From positions 101,275,895 through 101,339,894 of the forward strand of contig NC_088912.1 in assembly GCF_963576675.1 (NCBI RefSeq): a stretch of 64,000 nucleotides of DNA, given 5' to 3'. This DNA is from Euphorbia lathyris. Its lineage: Eukaryota > Streptophyta > Magnoliopsida > Malpighiales > Euphorbiaceae. Every line of letters begins with the position of its first letter. The first letter of the stretch is position 1. This document shows positions 52,864 through 63,889 of this stretch, piece after piece. A program made the position numbers and the translations under genes. The notes under the pieces were generated by a model that did no database searches, had not been told where the DNA came from, and saw only the letters and a program-made list of their open reading frames with translations.

Positions 52864-53400
52864 TTTGATTGATTTGTGGTATGATTTTTTGGATTTTTGT
52901 TGATTGAGCCGTTCATATTTCAATTCGATTTTTGGAACATGTTCCGGGGCTTTAGTGGCTATGCATTCCTTCTTCCATTCTTCATCTATAGGTCGTCAAT
53001 TCGAGGATCAATAATGCAAATTATATAGAAATTTCAAGTTTCAAGAGTTTTAATTAGAAGAAATTTGGTTCATTAGGGAGAAAGTTGAAGAATTCATATT
53101 TACTTTCGTAAGAAAACAGTCGTTGTTACAGTCTAGAGAAAATGCAGGGGATTCATTATCAGTACAGATCCAACGACGAAAATAGTGGCCACTGAAGCTT
53201 AGTCCTAAACCAAATTTGTAACTTTTAATAGATTTTCGTCCGTTCTGCCAAAGTTAGGGTTAAAATCGGGTCGAGCTGAGTTATAGCTTGCTCATACTCC
53301 ACTCGTTAGAAAATTGACGAGCACGAGCTTATTTCGAGCTCAGTTCATTAAAATGGCGGCCTGATGCACTATGCGTCCCCGCTGAGCAATTAACGAGGGG
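52864..53400. other. BAHD 3' flank and AT-rich intergenic DNA
   Basis: No gene. A 33-bp piece at 53355-53387 (ggcggcctgatgcactatgc...) matches the 3' part of the SINE at 53692, a truncated relic. Confidence 0.45.
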
Positions 53401-54310
53401 GACTATGCTCACTAAAAGCCTAAATAGCTTCACTAAATCACTTTTAATAAGAACAATTACTCTCATGGTACCCTTCATAACAAGGATTCTCTAGTAAAAG
53501 TATTAACGAGGGAAAAGCAGCATCCTCATTATAAACATGCAGTAATAATAAGTTTATCTCTATTAAAAAAATAAATTAATAAACATACAATAATAAGTTT
53601 ATCTCTATTAAAAAACGTTAATTAATGATAATTAAATCCTCTCACTAAAATATTTGCAATGATTTAAAAACTTTCTCATTAAAATATTTATGAGGGCGGC
53701 CCGGTCGCACTACGCATCCCCGCTGAGCGAGGGTCCGGGGAGGGGTCCCACCACAAGGGTATACTAGGGGCAAGCCTTCCCCGGATAATTTATTTGGCAA
53801 GAGGCCGCTCCTAAGACTCAAACACGTGATCTCTTGGTCACACGACAACAACGTTTACCGTTGCGCCAAAACTCGCCCTCTTCTCATTAAAATATTTATA
53901 ATAAAAAAAATTCTCTCACTCTATCATAATATTTTATCATAATAATCACATAAAAAAAACTCTTATTACAACAATATATTCATCGCTAAAAATTAGTATT
54001 ATAATTTCTTCAAAAAAATTAGCATTATAATAAAAAAAAATATCCTCATTAAAGTTTTTATAATAAGAAAAAGTCATTTTATTACTCCATGAAATTTTCA
54101 TCATAAAAGTTAATAATAACGATAAAAACTATCTTCACTAGAAGTATTTATAACATGGTATATCTTTGTTATTAAAAATTAATAATGATCATGATAAAAA
54201 AAACTATTCGCACTAAAAGTATTTATATCATATTACATATGCCATTAAAAATTAATAATAGTGAAAAAAAATATCCTCACTAGAAATATCTATAATGATT
54301 GAAAAACCCA
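53400..54310. repeat. Degenerate repeats built on CTCATTAAAATATTTATAAT
   Basis: ctcattaaaatatttataat, cactaaaagtatttata and cactagaaatatctata recur every 60-100 bp with ttattaaaaattaataat spacers, about ten diverged copies. The SINE at 53692-53880 sits inside one copy. Confidence 0.5.
53692..53880 (-). mobile_element. Au-type SINE with 19-bp target-site duplication
   Basis: The minus strand starts with a tRNA-related head (gagggcgagttttggcgcaa, box-A-like; gatcacgtgtttgagtc, box-B-like) and ends in ...ccgggccgccctc, the recognisable Au SINE body. It is flanked by the perfect direct repeat ttctcattaaaatatttat (53673-53691 and 53881-53899). About 189 bp, no poly(A). Confidence 0.85.
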
Positions 54311-55600
54311 TCATTATATCATAACCTTTCCAACACAAAAAATAAATAACAATACAAAAAAAAACATTTTTAATATATCATAAACTAGCATTAATATTAC
54401 AAATTAACCACTAAAAAGCAAACATGTCATACATTTTCAAATTCAAAATATTATAGAGTACTATTCCATGTTTGCCTTGTAAAATATATTTCATTTAATA
54501 TAATTTCATCTACATGATTTTAATTTTTCCAAAAAGTACTAATAATTCACTAATATTGTTTTACAAAATATGTTCATTTGAAAGCACCTTCATCTATACC
54601 ATGCAAAATGAGATAATTGTCCAAAAAATACTAACTGTGCTGTTAATCTCCAGCTTGAACCTTCAAAAGATAATTAATACACACATCATTGAATATAACA
54701 GATTCAACTATATATTTCCAAACAGATTCAGCTATATATTTTTGAAGGCATCTCATAAAATGGCTAACAAATTAAAGATGGCTAATAAATATAAGATGAG
54801 TTAAGAGATGTCTTAAGTAGCAAAACTTAACCTATCATACTAAAATATAATTTTTTATTAATTTAATCATTTACATCATTCTTGGCAACTTTTGTTAAAA
54901 GATGCTCCAATAGTAAGCAACTTTAAAAGTTGTCGCAATGACCCCACAAATCATTACTTTATATATAATTTATTAATTATAAATATTGCCAACCAATAGT
55001 GAAATGAGAGAGACTCATAAAAAATGTGCACCAATAGTAATCAAGTAAATTACTTTTTTTATATTAAACAATATTTAGCAACCTTAAAGCAATGTTGCCA
55101 AAAAGTGATAACCTTGCTTGGCACCCACTATCACTCCAATAGTAGACACATTTTGATAGTTGCCAAACCCAATAACACATCATCCGACACTCTTTTAAGC
55201 ACCCTCTATTAGAAATATTCTAAGATAAAAAAAAAAAACAGGAAACAATCCCTTGTTGATACCCCCAAACAAGAAATTGTTATTCATGACAAATTGCCAG
55301 TCTTAAATATATGTGCATTAGCAAGAGATCATAAACTAACCATGTCAAACCATATTGCATTTGGAAAAAAATAAAATGCATCACATTCTTAAAATAACCT
55401 CTGACAAACCCCCACACGCAAATGCCCCTAACTTGCAACGTGTACCACACAGGCTCAACCCACCATGTGTTTTCAACTCCACAAATTAATGATGTTGTCA
55501 ATGCTCAAACCCTCGACTGTTTGGTCCAAGAAGCTTTGATACCATGTCATGGAACCGTTTGCAATAAAAGCTCAAGCTGATAGTTAAGGCTTAACCATAA
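54311..55600. other. AT-rich intergenic with MITE-like sequence
   Basis: No gene. 54894-55220 contains agatgctccaatagtaagc, ccaatagtgaaatga, caccaatagtaatcaag and cactccaatagtagacac, resembling gene-adjacent MITEs. On the minus strand tggtatcaaagcttcttgg (55525-55543) resembles a Met-tRNA primer site, and the adjoining 55545-55620 resembles an LTR end (cgtatattaatctctgacat), so a decayed copia LTR may lie here. Confidence 0.35.
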
Positions 55601-55623
55601 ATCGTATATTAATCTCTGACATA

Positions 55624-55871
55624 CCGAGCCCCCGTAGATGGTTCTTGACTTCTTTTATCACATCCTTCCATGTTTGAAATTATAGAGGACAAATATGGGC
55701 GTCACAAATAATTCTACCCAAGTGCCTTGACCAACATTTATGATTATCACCCACTGCACGATTGTTGTAGAATTCAATCTTCGGCTTTTCTCCAGACTTC
55801 ACCGATGCAACTTTCTTATTCATATTCTTCCCTCTAACTTTTCTCTTTTCTTGATATGCAGAATCTAACAA
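55624..55871 (-). pseudogene. Exon fragment of a plant En/Spm-type (Transposase_24-like) protein
   Basis: The frame reads KRKVRGKNMNKKVASVKSGE, then EFYNNRAVGDNHKCWSRHLG, a stop, and FQTWKDVIKEVKNHLRGL. The order RGKN..K...GEK..VEFYNNRAVG......LG......CP....WKD matches the conserved region of plant CACTA-associated proteins. A donor-like CTCG|GTATGTC and acceptor-like ttattttgttag bound it. One TAA breaks the frame. Confidence 0.5.
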
Positions 55872-55874
55872 AAT

Positions 55875-57030
55875 AAGATGTTAATATGAACTTTACATAT
55901 TTCGTTCAAGTTTTAGTATTTAATTTTTGTAATTTAAGTGTTTATTTATGTAATTTGTTAGTATTTTATCTTTGTTTTAGTGTTATATTTAGTGTAGGAA
56001 AATTGTTAAAAAGATGCATGAAAATTCATATTTTGAGATGAAAATCAGCTGAAACGCGCCTGCGGGAAAAAGCGCACTGGCATTATAGGATTAGGAATGG
56101 AATGGAGCTTGGATTGCATGAATTTTCAGAACGCGTCCGTGGAATTTTTCAGAATTGTTGAAAATTATATCTCCTTGCCAAAAGTCGCATCCCTCCACCC
56201 AAAAGACATGTCTCTTTAGAGGGGTGTCTCCACCTTTAAAATGACACAGTTGCTGGAATTTTACATCAATAATTACTTGGATAAAAACACAAAAATTAAA
56301 GAGAAATGAGAGATTTGAAGAAAAGTTGGAGAACAAGAAGCAAAGAAGACATTCATGTAAAAGGAGAGAGAGCTCATCCTTCAATTCTCCTTCTTCTTTA
56401 CTTCTTGTATTTACATTTACATTCTATATGTTTTTACACTTATGGATGATAATTACTATCTACTTTTCAATTAACTTAGTTTAATTTAACTTACAATATT
56501 TTTTTCATAATATATACATATTTCAATTAAGTTATTAATTGATCTTTATAGTTAGGAATATGATCAATAGACAATTTCTTAACGAAATTTATGAAGAATT
56601 GATTATTTTTTATCACTAGAAAGATCAGGATAAGAAGATAGTTATCGTATGTTTATTACTAAACTTGCAATATTTATGATTGATTAATTAATTTAACAAG
56701 TGAGAGCTGGGAATTGATATCAAGTAGTCTAATTTATGTCGAGAAAGTAAATTAGAAATCTTTACCACTTAACTTGTAATTGTTAAATTGAATAAGTATA
56801 ATTAAGCAAATCGTTAAGTTCTTGTCATATGTCTCTAACCTATTATTCAAGTACATGTTTAAGTTTGATCTTTAGATTCAAATAATTAGATTAGTTTTAG
56901 TTAGATAATTAACGACCGTCTTAAATTTGATTCCTGTAAACAAAAAACAGATTAAGTGATAGTGAGTAATAACATTGTTACTCATAGGATCGATATCTTT
57001 TATTACTACAAGGAAACCATGCACTTGCTG
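55875..57030 (+). repeat. Probable decayed Athila/Tat-type LTR
   Basis: The end gatcgatatcttttattactacaag...atgcacttgctgaaa (56987-57031) is the same closing phrase as the LTRs of the LARD-like element. The start near 55875 (tgttaatatg) is uncertain. A clear TSD is not visible. The body is AT-rich with a purine-rich leader-like part near 56300. Confidence 0.4.
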
Positions 57031-57605
57031 AAACCTAGTAACTTTACTTTTGACATACTTGTCTGATATAGTATACACCGAGACACCAAATTTACCATCT
57101 TCACCAATTGGAGTATTTTGTTTTTCTACAAGATAATGATCAATAGCTTCTGATGGCATGACAAACACCTTAAATACATAAAGAAAATATAAGAGTTAGC
57201 ATTAAATTGCATTAACTGATTAATGAATATTACTTCGAATAACGTAATTACTTAGCTTTTCATTCTGAGATATGCTAATAAATCGGAAAGCATTCTCTGC
57301 TCCAAATTTCTTTGAAATGGTGTTATAAATCTGAATAGTGCTAGCTTGTTCACTCCCTCCAACAACGGCACCAGAAAGAAACAGTTACCTTCCTGTTTAC
57401 CCTAAGATCGCATATAATCTTAACATTTGCAAATTTGGGCTTTGATGAGATTGAGATAGTTGAAGCTGCAAAAAGATATTTTTAGTCAATAAAACTATAA
57501 TGAATAACAACATAACCAGTGATGTAGTTTTACAATTTTACCTAATGATGGATTGTCCTCCGACACATTTGTAACTATCAGATTTGATGAGATTGAGATA
57601 GTTGA
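57031..57605 (-). pseudogene. Multi-exon gene fragment of unknown function
   Basis: Minus-strand exon-like blocks have splice-like borders. 57605-57540 reads STISISSNLIVTNVSEDNPS before a GTAAAATT donor. After ctttttgcag, 57467-57250 reads STISISSKPKFANVKIICDL and, after a frameshift, GGSEQASTIQIYNTISKKFG. After tatttaag, 57168-57031 reads MPSEAIDHYLVEKQNTPIGE and VSVYTISDKYVKSKVTRF. Two consecutive blocks begin with the same STISISS, implying exon duplication. The family is not recognised. It is truncated by the LTR-like sequence to the left. Confidence 0.35.
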
Positions 57606-58112
57606 AGCCGCAAAAAGAGATTTTTAAATAACGAAATTCTAATGAATAATCACAAAGCATTGAAGGATAAAGGAGGGGCTTTTCAATCTTTCTTGAAGTT
57701 AACATGATTGGCTAGTTCGCCTGCATGATCCTTAATCATGAAGGATATCAGTATCATCACGCAATAGTTGCATAATCTCAAAACATCCAAGTAAGAACTA
57801 TCTTCATTGAAATCCTTGTCTGTGTATTATTTTTTTGTGATAGTGCATAACAAGAACATGATAGTTGCTACCTTTTATACAGGAGTGGAGACAGGGAGGA
57901 GCTAGGGGGACCGGACCGGCCCCCTCCACCCCCTATTTCCACAAACTTTGATAAGTTGGGTGCTAAATTAGTGATTTGATTAAACTTTAATTGAGTATTT
58001 GATAAGTTTGTCATTTGACCTATAATTTTGATTGAATATTTGATAAATTGGAGACATAAATTGGGGATTGTTATACGATTAATACAAAATTAACCCATTG
58101 AGGTTGTATTTA
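57606..58112. other. Intergenic
   Basis: No gene. caggagtggagacagggagg...ggaccggccccctccacccc at 57880-57942 looks like a degenerate transposon terminus, but no partner end is seen. Confidence 0.35.
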
Positions 58113-58430
58113 CACTATGCCATTTTCTCTTTCACATGACACAAGATACATGACAGACATTTGTTTTCATATCGTCTGAATATTTTTCGTGACAGTATTT
58201 TAACTGTATGTCATCTGAAGGCGAAATAAAAAATGCGCTCGATTCTCAGATGACATTACGATTACAGAATCATGTCATCCAAAGAAAACGCGCGTTTTCG
58301 TTAAATTTGATGCGCTCAACAGATGACACCTCTAATAAATGAATGTCATTGTATGCCAAAAACAAAAAAGCGGCAAATGAAATTTCACTTACGCAGCCAT
58401 ACCAAATTTTAGGCGCTCTATTATTTGACT
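58113..58430. repeat. CACTA-like end with ATGTCATC/GATGACAT words
   Basis: cactatgccattttctcttt at 58113 is followed by dispersed catgaca, atgtcatctga, cagatgacat, catgtcatcc and agatgacac words, as expected for a CACTA subterminal region. A matching tagtg end is not found in the window. Confidence 0.35.
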
Positions 58431-58523
58431 GAAATTTCAGCTGATGTATAAACCCTCTCTCTAATCCAAAACCCCAGTTTAGGTTACGCAAGAGCTTCAT
58501 CCCTCTCATCCCTCTCTATCTCC

Positions 58524-58920
58524 ATGGTTGATTTGAACATGCAATCACTGGTTGAGCTCGAAACACGGTACTGGTAAGCCATATTTTCTTCATTCCTAGA
58601 TGTATTAGAGTATCATTGTTCCTTACTCTATCTTTTCCTCATCTGATTTACTTTTGTGTATGTCGATTTCAGCAGCTGGAATAAGGATCTTGTGATTTTC
58701 AGACCTATCGTTGAAAGGTTTAGATCTCTCGCTTAGCTACATTGATTTTATTGTATTCAGATTCACTGCTGAAAAGCTTGGGTCTTTATCTTTTTTAACC
58801 TAGGGCAATACAGTGCCTGATGCTGAAGATAGTATGAACTCATCTGATTCCTTTTTATTTAAACATAATATTTGCAGGGATAGTAAGAATGCTTCAGTAC
58901 ATGGGAAGGCTGGCTGAAGA
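58524..58920 (+). pseudogene. Possible captured or relict gene fragment
   Basis: After a CT-rich leader, ATG 58524 reads MVDLNMQSLVELETRY and meets a donor-like CTG|GTAAGCC at 58572. Acceptor-like ttcag near 58674 and tttgcag near 58877 precede further short exon-like pieces (GDSKNASVHGKAG region). No family recognised; it may be noncoding. Confidence 0.25.
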
Positions 58921-59815
58921 GATTGTCAATCGGTTTATGCCTTTAGCATATGGGAAGATTTCTTTAACTTAATGAATATATATTAATGTTATGTTGGTTT
59001 GAACTGATTGGTCATGCCTTTGGAAGTGATTGAGTATGTTTGATATACTGTTTAGGAACCTAGAACTCATTTATTTAGGAAACTACCCTGATTTAGTATA
59101 TATATTGTTATGTGGGTTTGAACTGAACGATTACATATATATATGATGTTGTGGGTGATGATGAAATGATTGGTATAAACTGATTGGTTAGATATAACTG
59201 TTTAGGAAGCTAGGACTCATAGAGTTTATGTATGAATGATCATTAAGCATGTGGCTGATTAGGCATACTCTAAAGCTTTGAATGTTCATTGTGATTGGCA
59301 ATACTCTTACACCTATGAGTTATACTGCTAGAAGTGATTGAGTATGTGTATGTGTATGAAACATGTTTATGTTTGATGTTATGTTTGTGCTTATGTTTGA
59401 TGTTCTGTATGAGTATGTGTACGATTGTTCATTTGGGCATGTAGCTTATTAGTTACATGTATGATGTTGTTGTGATTGGCCATACTCTTATGCTATGAAT
59501 ATTCATTGAGTGAAATAATGTTCATGCCTACAACATATGGTTTGTGAAGCATAGTCATATCATACACTTCATCACCATACTCCTTTTTATTTGAACATGA
59601 CTTATGATGATAAGTAAGGAATAAGTTTTCTTGAATAAGTAAGGAATAGACATGCACGAATAAGTTGTCTACTTGTTATTGCATGTTCACTTGAATATAC
59701 ATATGTCTACTTGAATAAGTTGTCTACTTGTTATAGCATGTTAGGCATACTCTTAAAGCTGAAAATGTTATAAACTCAACTGACTCATTTTTATTTGAAC
59801 ATGAGTTATGCTGAT
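58921..59815. other. Repetitive intergenic DNA
   Basis: No gene. Phrases such as ttggccatactctta, ttttatttgaacatgactta and gaataagttgtctacttgtta recur two to four times each, suggesting old local duplications. Confidence 0.4.
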
Positions 59816-61358
59816 TGATAGGGGTCAAAAAACCCTATCTTTGGGTACGGTTTTAGGACGGTTTTTAGCGTTATTTCATGAATAAGCGAGCAATTTTCGC
59901 ATTTATATGCTTTTGTGTGAGTTAGTTAGAAATTGGAGATGTTCTATTTAATTTTCATTGTTTAGGCTCGTTTTCTGGATATTTTAGGCAATTATGGCCA
60001 AATTGGCGTGTACGTTAAATTTCCATTATCTTTTATAGCTAATTGATCCGCCAAAAGTCGCACCAAACGGAGTGTTTACTCAAAATATGCGATTGGCAGG
60101 TCAATTTATCCTCAGAACTAATGTTATTTGGAGTTTCCGTGCATGTGCAGGCTAAAACAGGAATGAGTTCGGGTGAAAGTTGCGTTTCGGGACATCCAGC
60201 AGTCGCGCAAGGCGTTTTGGGCAATCCCGCTCGTTGAAATGGCCTTTTTGGGGCCGGATCGGTGAGCTGGCACTGCCAGCCCGTAGAGCAGGCCTTTAAG
60301 GGGCCAGCTCACCGAGCTGCCCTGTGGGAATCAGTCAAAAGACTAATTCCCGACCCCACAAAGACATGATTGACCCCACGACTTCCCACTTGCAAAAGGA
60401 TACGAATTAGGTCAGAAAGAGGGCCCGAACCGCATCTATAAATAGGAATTTCCAATTGTAAATTAAACATCTTTTATCTTTGTAAAAACCCTAGCTTCCA
60501 CCTTGAGAAATCCTCTCCACCTCCAACATCTCCTTCAACCTCCATTGAAGACACCTCTGAAGCTCCGTTCATCGCGGATTGCTCAAGTTCCATCCTTAAG
60601 TCCTAGGAAGATGCCTGCATTGGTAGACAGGTTCCCTGAAAGGGATTTTTCTTCTTTTATATTCTGTCTAGCCTCTGATCCATATTATGAATCCTAGGCT
60701 CATTGTATCTTCGTGACAATACTTTTCATCTTTAATATATGTCATAGTTTTGTTTATTCAATTGTTCTATTTCTTAAATCTTTATCTTACGCTTTGTCTG
60801 ATTGGTTTAACTCATTCGATAATCCCAAAATTAAGTTGGCACATATTGCGAGCTGAATATGACCTAGTCAGTGCCAATAGGATTGACGACCATATAGAAG
60901 ATTAAGCCCAAATTGCTGAGCCTTAGAGCTAGTTTCGACCTTACAAGGGAATCACGAACTAGGGACCTCAGAAGGATAGGTAGGGTTAATCGCCTCGGAC
61001 ACAAGTGACTTAGATTAGGTTTTAATTTCGTTGTCTAAACAATCTATTTTCATTGTTATCGTATCACCTCATGTTCCTTCGAGTAATTACATTGGTAAAA
61101 GATCACCTAGGAGTAGCTTAACTTAATTAGGTTTAGAATAACTTAGCTAGGAGTAGAGTAATTCAACTAGGAGTAGATTAACTTAATCAAAACAACCTCA
61201 AAACCCACACAGCCTAGATAACACCTGAGACCAAGTAGCTCGATACTTGTAGAAATAAATCATGTGGATTCGATACCTGGACTTGTCCAGATTTTATTAC
61301 TTGATAACGACGGGGTACACTTATCCCTTAGTGAGCCTTCTGTATGGGAGGCACATCA
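59816..61358 (+). repeat. Solo LTR of an Athila/Tat-like element, 1543 bp
   Basis: It begins tgataggggtcaaaaaaccc and ends gggaggcacatca, with the TSD ctgat on both sides (59811-59815, 61359-61363). TATA-like tctataaataggaattt lies at 60434-60450, followed by a leader-like aaccctagcttcc. The closing part tggattcgatacc...cgacggggtacacttatccc matches the complement of the LTR at 33945-35459. No internal region or second LTR is present, so it is a solo LTR left by intra-element recombination. Confidence 0.8.
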
Positions 61359-61419
61359 CTGATAAGTAAGGATTCTGAATGCAATTCGTTTACAATATAC
61401 CTTAATCATTCATCAAGTA

Positions 61420-62703
61420 TTAGAGGAACATTGTAAAAGGGTCATTGAGCATGTATGAAGCATGTATTAAAGGGTAAATTTAGGCTAATTGCATGTACTG
61501 ATATGGCTTGCAAATGATAAGATATATTTTGATTAGATAGAATATACATATACATACGAACTGAATAACAAGCTCTACATAAAGGGTTATGTATGTGCAT
61601 TGGCCATACTCTTACTATGTTCCTTTCCACTCGGTTTGATATCGTAACAACAACATTAAACATGGTGATAGGTTTATGATGCATTCAGCACAAATAGAGT
61701 CCCTTATGGTGTCAGCATCATAAACCTCATTACCAAGTTCAGAGTACAACGAGTACAACCCAAGTGGAAGAAGCATTGTAAAAATGTCAGTTTAGTCTAC
61801 TTGCACATACATACGAACTGAATAGCAAAGCTCTACGTTATATTACAAAAGGGGGGATGAGTGTTGCCTTTTGGGTTATAATTGACGGTCCAAAGCTCCT
61901 TAGTTGTTTTGACTAGTGAAAGGAAATTTGGAATTGGAATGAGAACCACATTTGGAGCTCACATTGCCTTTCGATTCTCCTTTCACTTAGTCAGGACATC
62001 TTAGGAGATTTGAACACCCTCATATTCAGCACAAACAAAGTCCCTTGTGGTGACAGCATCATAACCCTCATTACCAAGTTCAGAGTACAACGAGTACAAC
62101 CCAAGTGGAATGAGCATTATAAAAGGGTCAGTTTAGTCTACTTGCACAGACATACGAACTGAATAGCAAAGCTCTATGTTATATTACAAAAAGGGGGATA
62201 AGTGTTGCCTTTCGGTTGTAATTACGGTCCAAAGCTCCTTAGCTGTTTTGACTAGTGAAAGGAAATTTGGAATTGGAATGAGAACCACATTTGGAGCTCA
62301 CATTGCCTTTCGATTCTCCTTTCACTTAGCCAAGACAGCTTAGGAGATTTGAACACCCTCATATTCAGCACAAATAGAGTCCCTTGTGGTGACAGCATCA
62401 TAACCCTTATTACCAAGTTCAGAGTACAACGAGTACAACCCAAGTGGAAGGAGCATTATAAAAGGGTCAGTTTAGTCTACTTGCACAGACATATGAACTG
62501 AATAGCAAAGCTCTACGTTATATTACGAAAGGGGGGATGAGTGTTGCCTTTCGGTTGGAATTGAAGTTCCAAATCTCCTTAACTATTTTGAGTGGAGAAA
62601 GGAAATTTTGAATTGGAATGAGAACCACATTTGGAGCTCGCATTGCCTTTCGATTCTCCTTTCCCTCACTCAAGATAGTTTAGGAGATTTGGACACCCTC
62701 CTA
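61420..62703. repeat. Tandem array of ~340-bp units, three good copies plus one degenerate
   Basis: attcagcacaaa marks unit starts at 61683, 62024 and 62363 (period 341 and 339). A diverged partial copy lies at 61420-61680. Within each unit a ~45-bp phrase (ctccttag-tgttttgactagtgaaagg) recurs in inverted orientation ~85 bp away, giving an imperfect hairpin. The right edge contains the last codons of the E2-like pseudogene (caaatctcctaa complement). Confidence 0.75.
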
Positions 62704-63419
62704 TCCACTTTGCATACTCCTCAGTCCATATCCGGGCGAGCCCTTCATACTCTTCCATGTTGCTGCGGTATTGCTCAGCAATTGCTTCTTGCCCAGGATA
62801 TGGCTCCTCACTGTGGGGTTGTAGAAGTAGATCATATAGGTGCCACGGACACTACAAAATGCATAGAATAATTAGATAAAAAAATATGATGTTGTATGTT
62901 TATCAAATGAAATAGATAAATGGTTGCATTATACCGTGACAGTGGATAAGTGATGGGTATTAAGGATACGGGGAAGACGAATCAACCCTTAAGGAGCCAC
63001 GTTAGGATGATATATCCTATTCCAGAAGCGAAACTGAGAATAAGAGGAGATATTTATTAGTGTGTGTTTCATATAGGTGATTATATCTTACTGATCTGAG
63101 TTAATATTTACTCTTGCATGGTTGTTTAGGAAATCCGGAGGGTAGTTGATTCTGATTTCAAATACACCCCTTTCATATGGGGTGTATTGGGGGCCTTTCA
63201 TTCTGATCGACCATTTGAAGAAGTTACCATTGAGAGGACCTGTACGTTATCATCCAAGAAGAATCATTAGAAATACACAGAAAAAACCAGGAAGAGTTAC
63301 AAAACAACTATGGATTGACATTACGTACCATCGATGGCCAGAAGCCACTCTAGGTTCTCCATGTACAATTTCTCCAAGTCAGTAATTATCTCTTGTGGAG
63401 TTTCAACAAGGGGATCCAT
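62666..63419 (-). pseudogene. Ubiquitin-conjugating enzyme (E2)-like pseudogene, four exons
   Basis: Exons: 63329-63419 (MDPLVETPQEIITDLEKLYM...), 63112-63239, 62935-63033 and 62666-62851, each bounded by GT/AG. Exon 2 reads FFKWSIRMKGPQYTPYERGV and FEIRINYPPDF, the E2 core (W....GP..TPYE.GVF...I..P). Exon 3 gives NRIYHPNV, the HPN motif. Exon 4 gives EAIAEQYRSNMEEYEGLARI then WTEEYA, the E2 C-terminal helices. Total ~167 codons, normal E2 size. Two faults: TAA in exon 3 just after HPNVAP, and the catalytic Cys of the I-C-L motif is Arg (GLIRLP). A substitute reading as an inactive E2 variant is excluded by the stop unless it is bypassed. The last codons lie in the tandem array. Confidence 0.75.
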
Positions 63420-63478
63420 TGTTACAGCGTAAGTTTTCTGGTTGTTGAAGGTATGGATTCTGAACGATTATGATGCAT

Positions 63479-63488
63479 ATATTTATAG
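63479..63488 (-). promoter_or_regulatory. Candidate TATA box of the E2-like pseudogene
   Basis: The minus strand reads ctataaatat 60 bp upstream of the ATG at 63419, a suitable distance for a short leader. Confidence 0.45.
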
Positions 63489-63889
63489 TGATATGATTGT
63501 GGTAAGTGAAAGGCCGTGAAAGGGGAAGGGTCTACGTAATTACTGAGTTTAGGGTTGTGTGTAATATTAATAACCTGCGTGGCTTTTGCAGATACCAAGA
63601 CCTTTGGGATTATAGGCCTAATTATTACTCCAAGATATGGATTGACGTTATGGAAGATTATGGTTATTTTTTGTGTTTTAATTCAGAAATGTATTGGTTA
63701 TTCAAGATATGGATTGACGTTATCGGCACAAATGTAAACATATTATAAGTATTGGTCTCCAATAAAATTAAAACCATTGATATACAGAATTTCATCTTCG
63801 TATTTTAGTATGTTTCAGTATTCAGGTATAAAACCCAGAAATTCAAACGAAGAATAAGGCAAAAAGTGACATTTTAAGTTTTAAAAATA
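63489..63889. other. Intergenic
   Basis: No gene. The phrase aagatatggattgacgttat is duplicated at 63631 and 63704. Confidence 0.4.

Noticed and set aside
62608..62871. 87-codon plus-strand frame
   Set aside because: It is antisense to exon 4 of the E2-like pseudogene.
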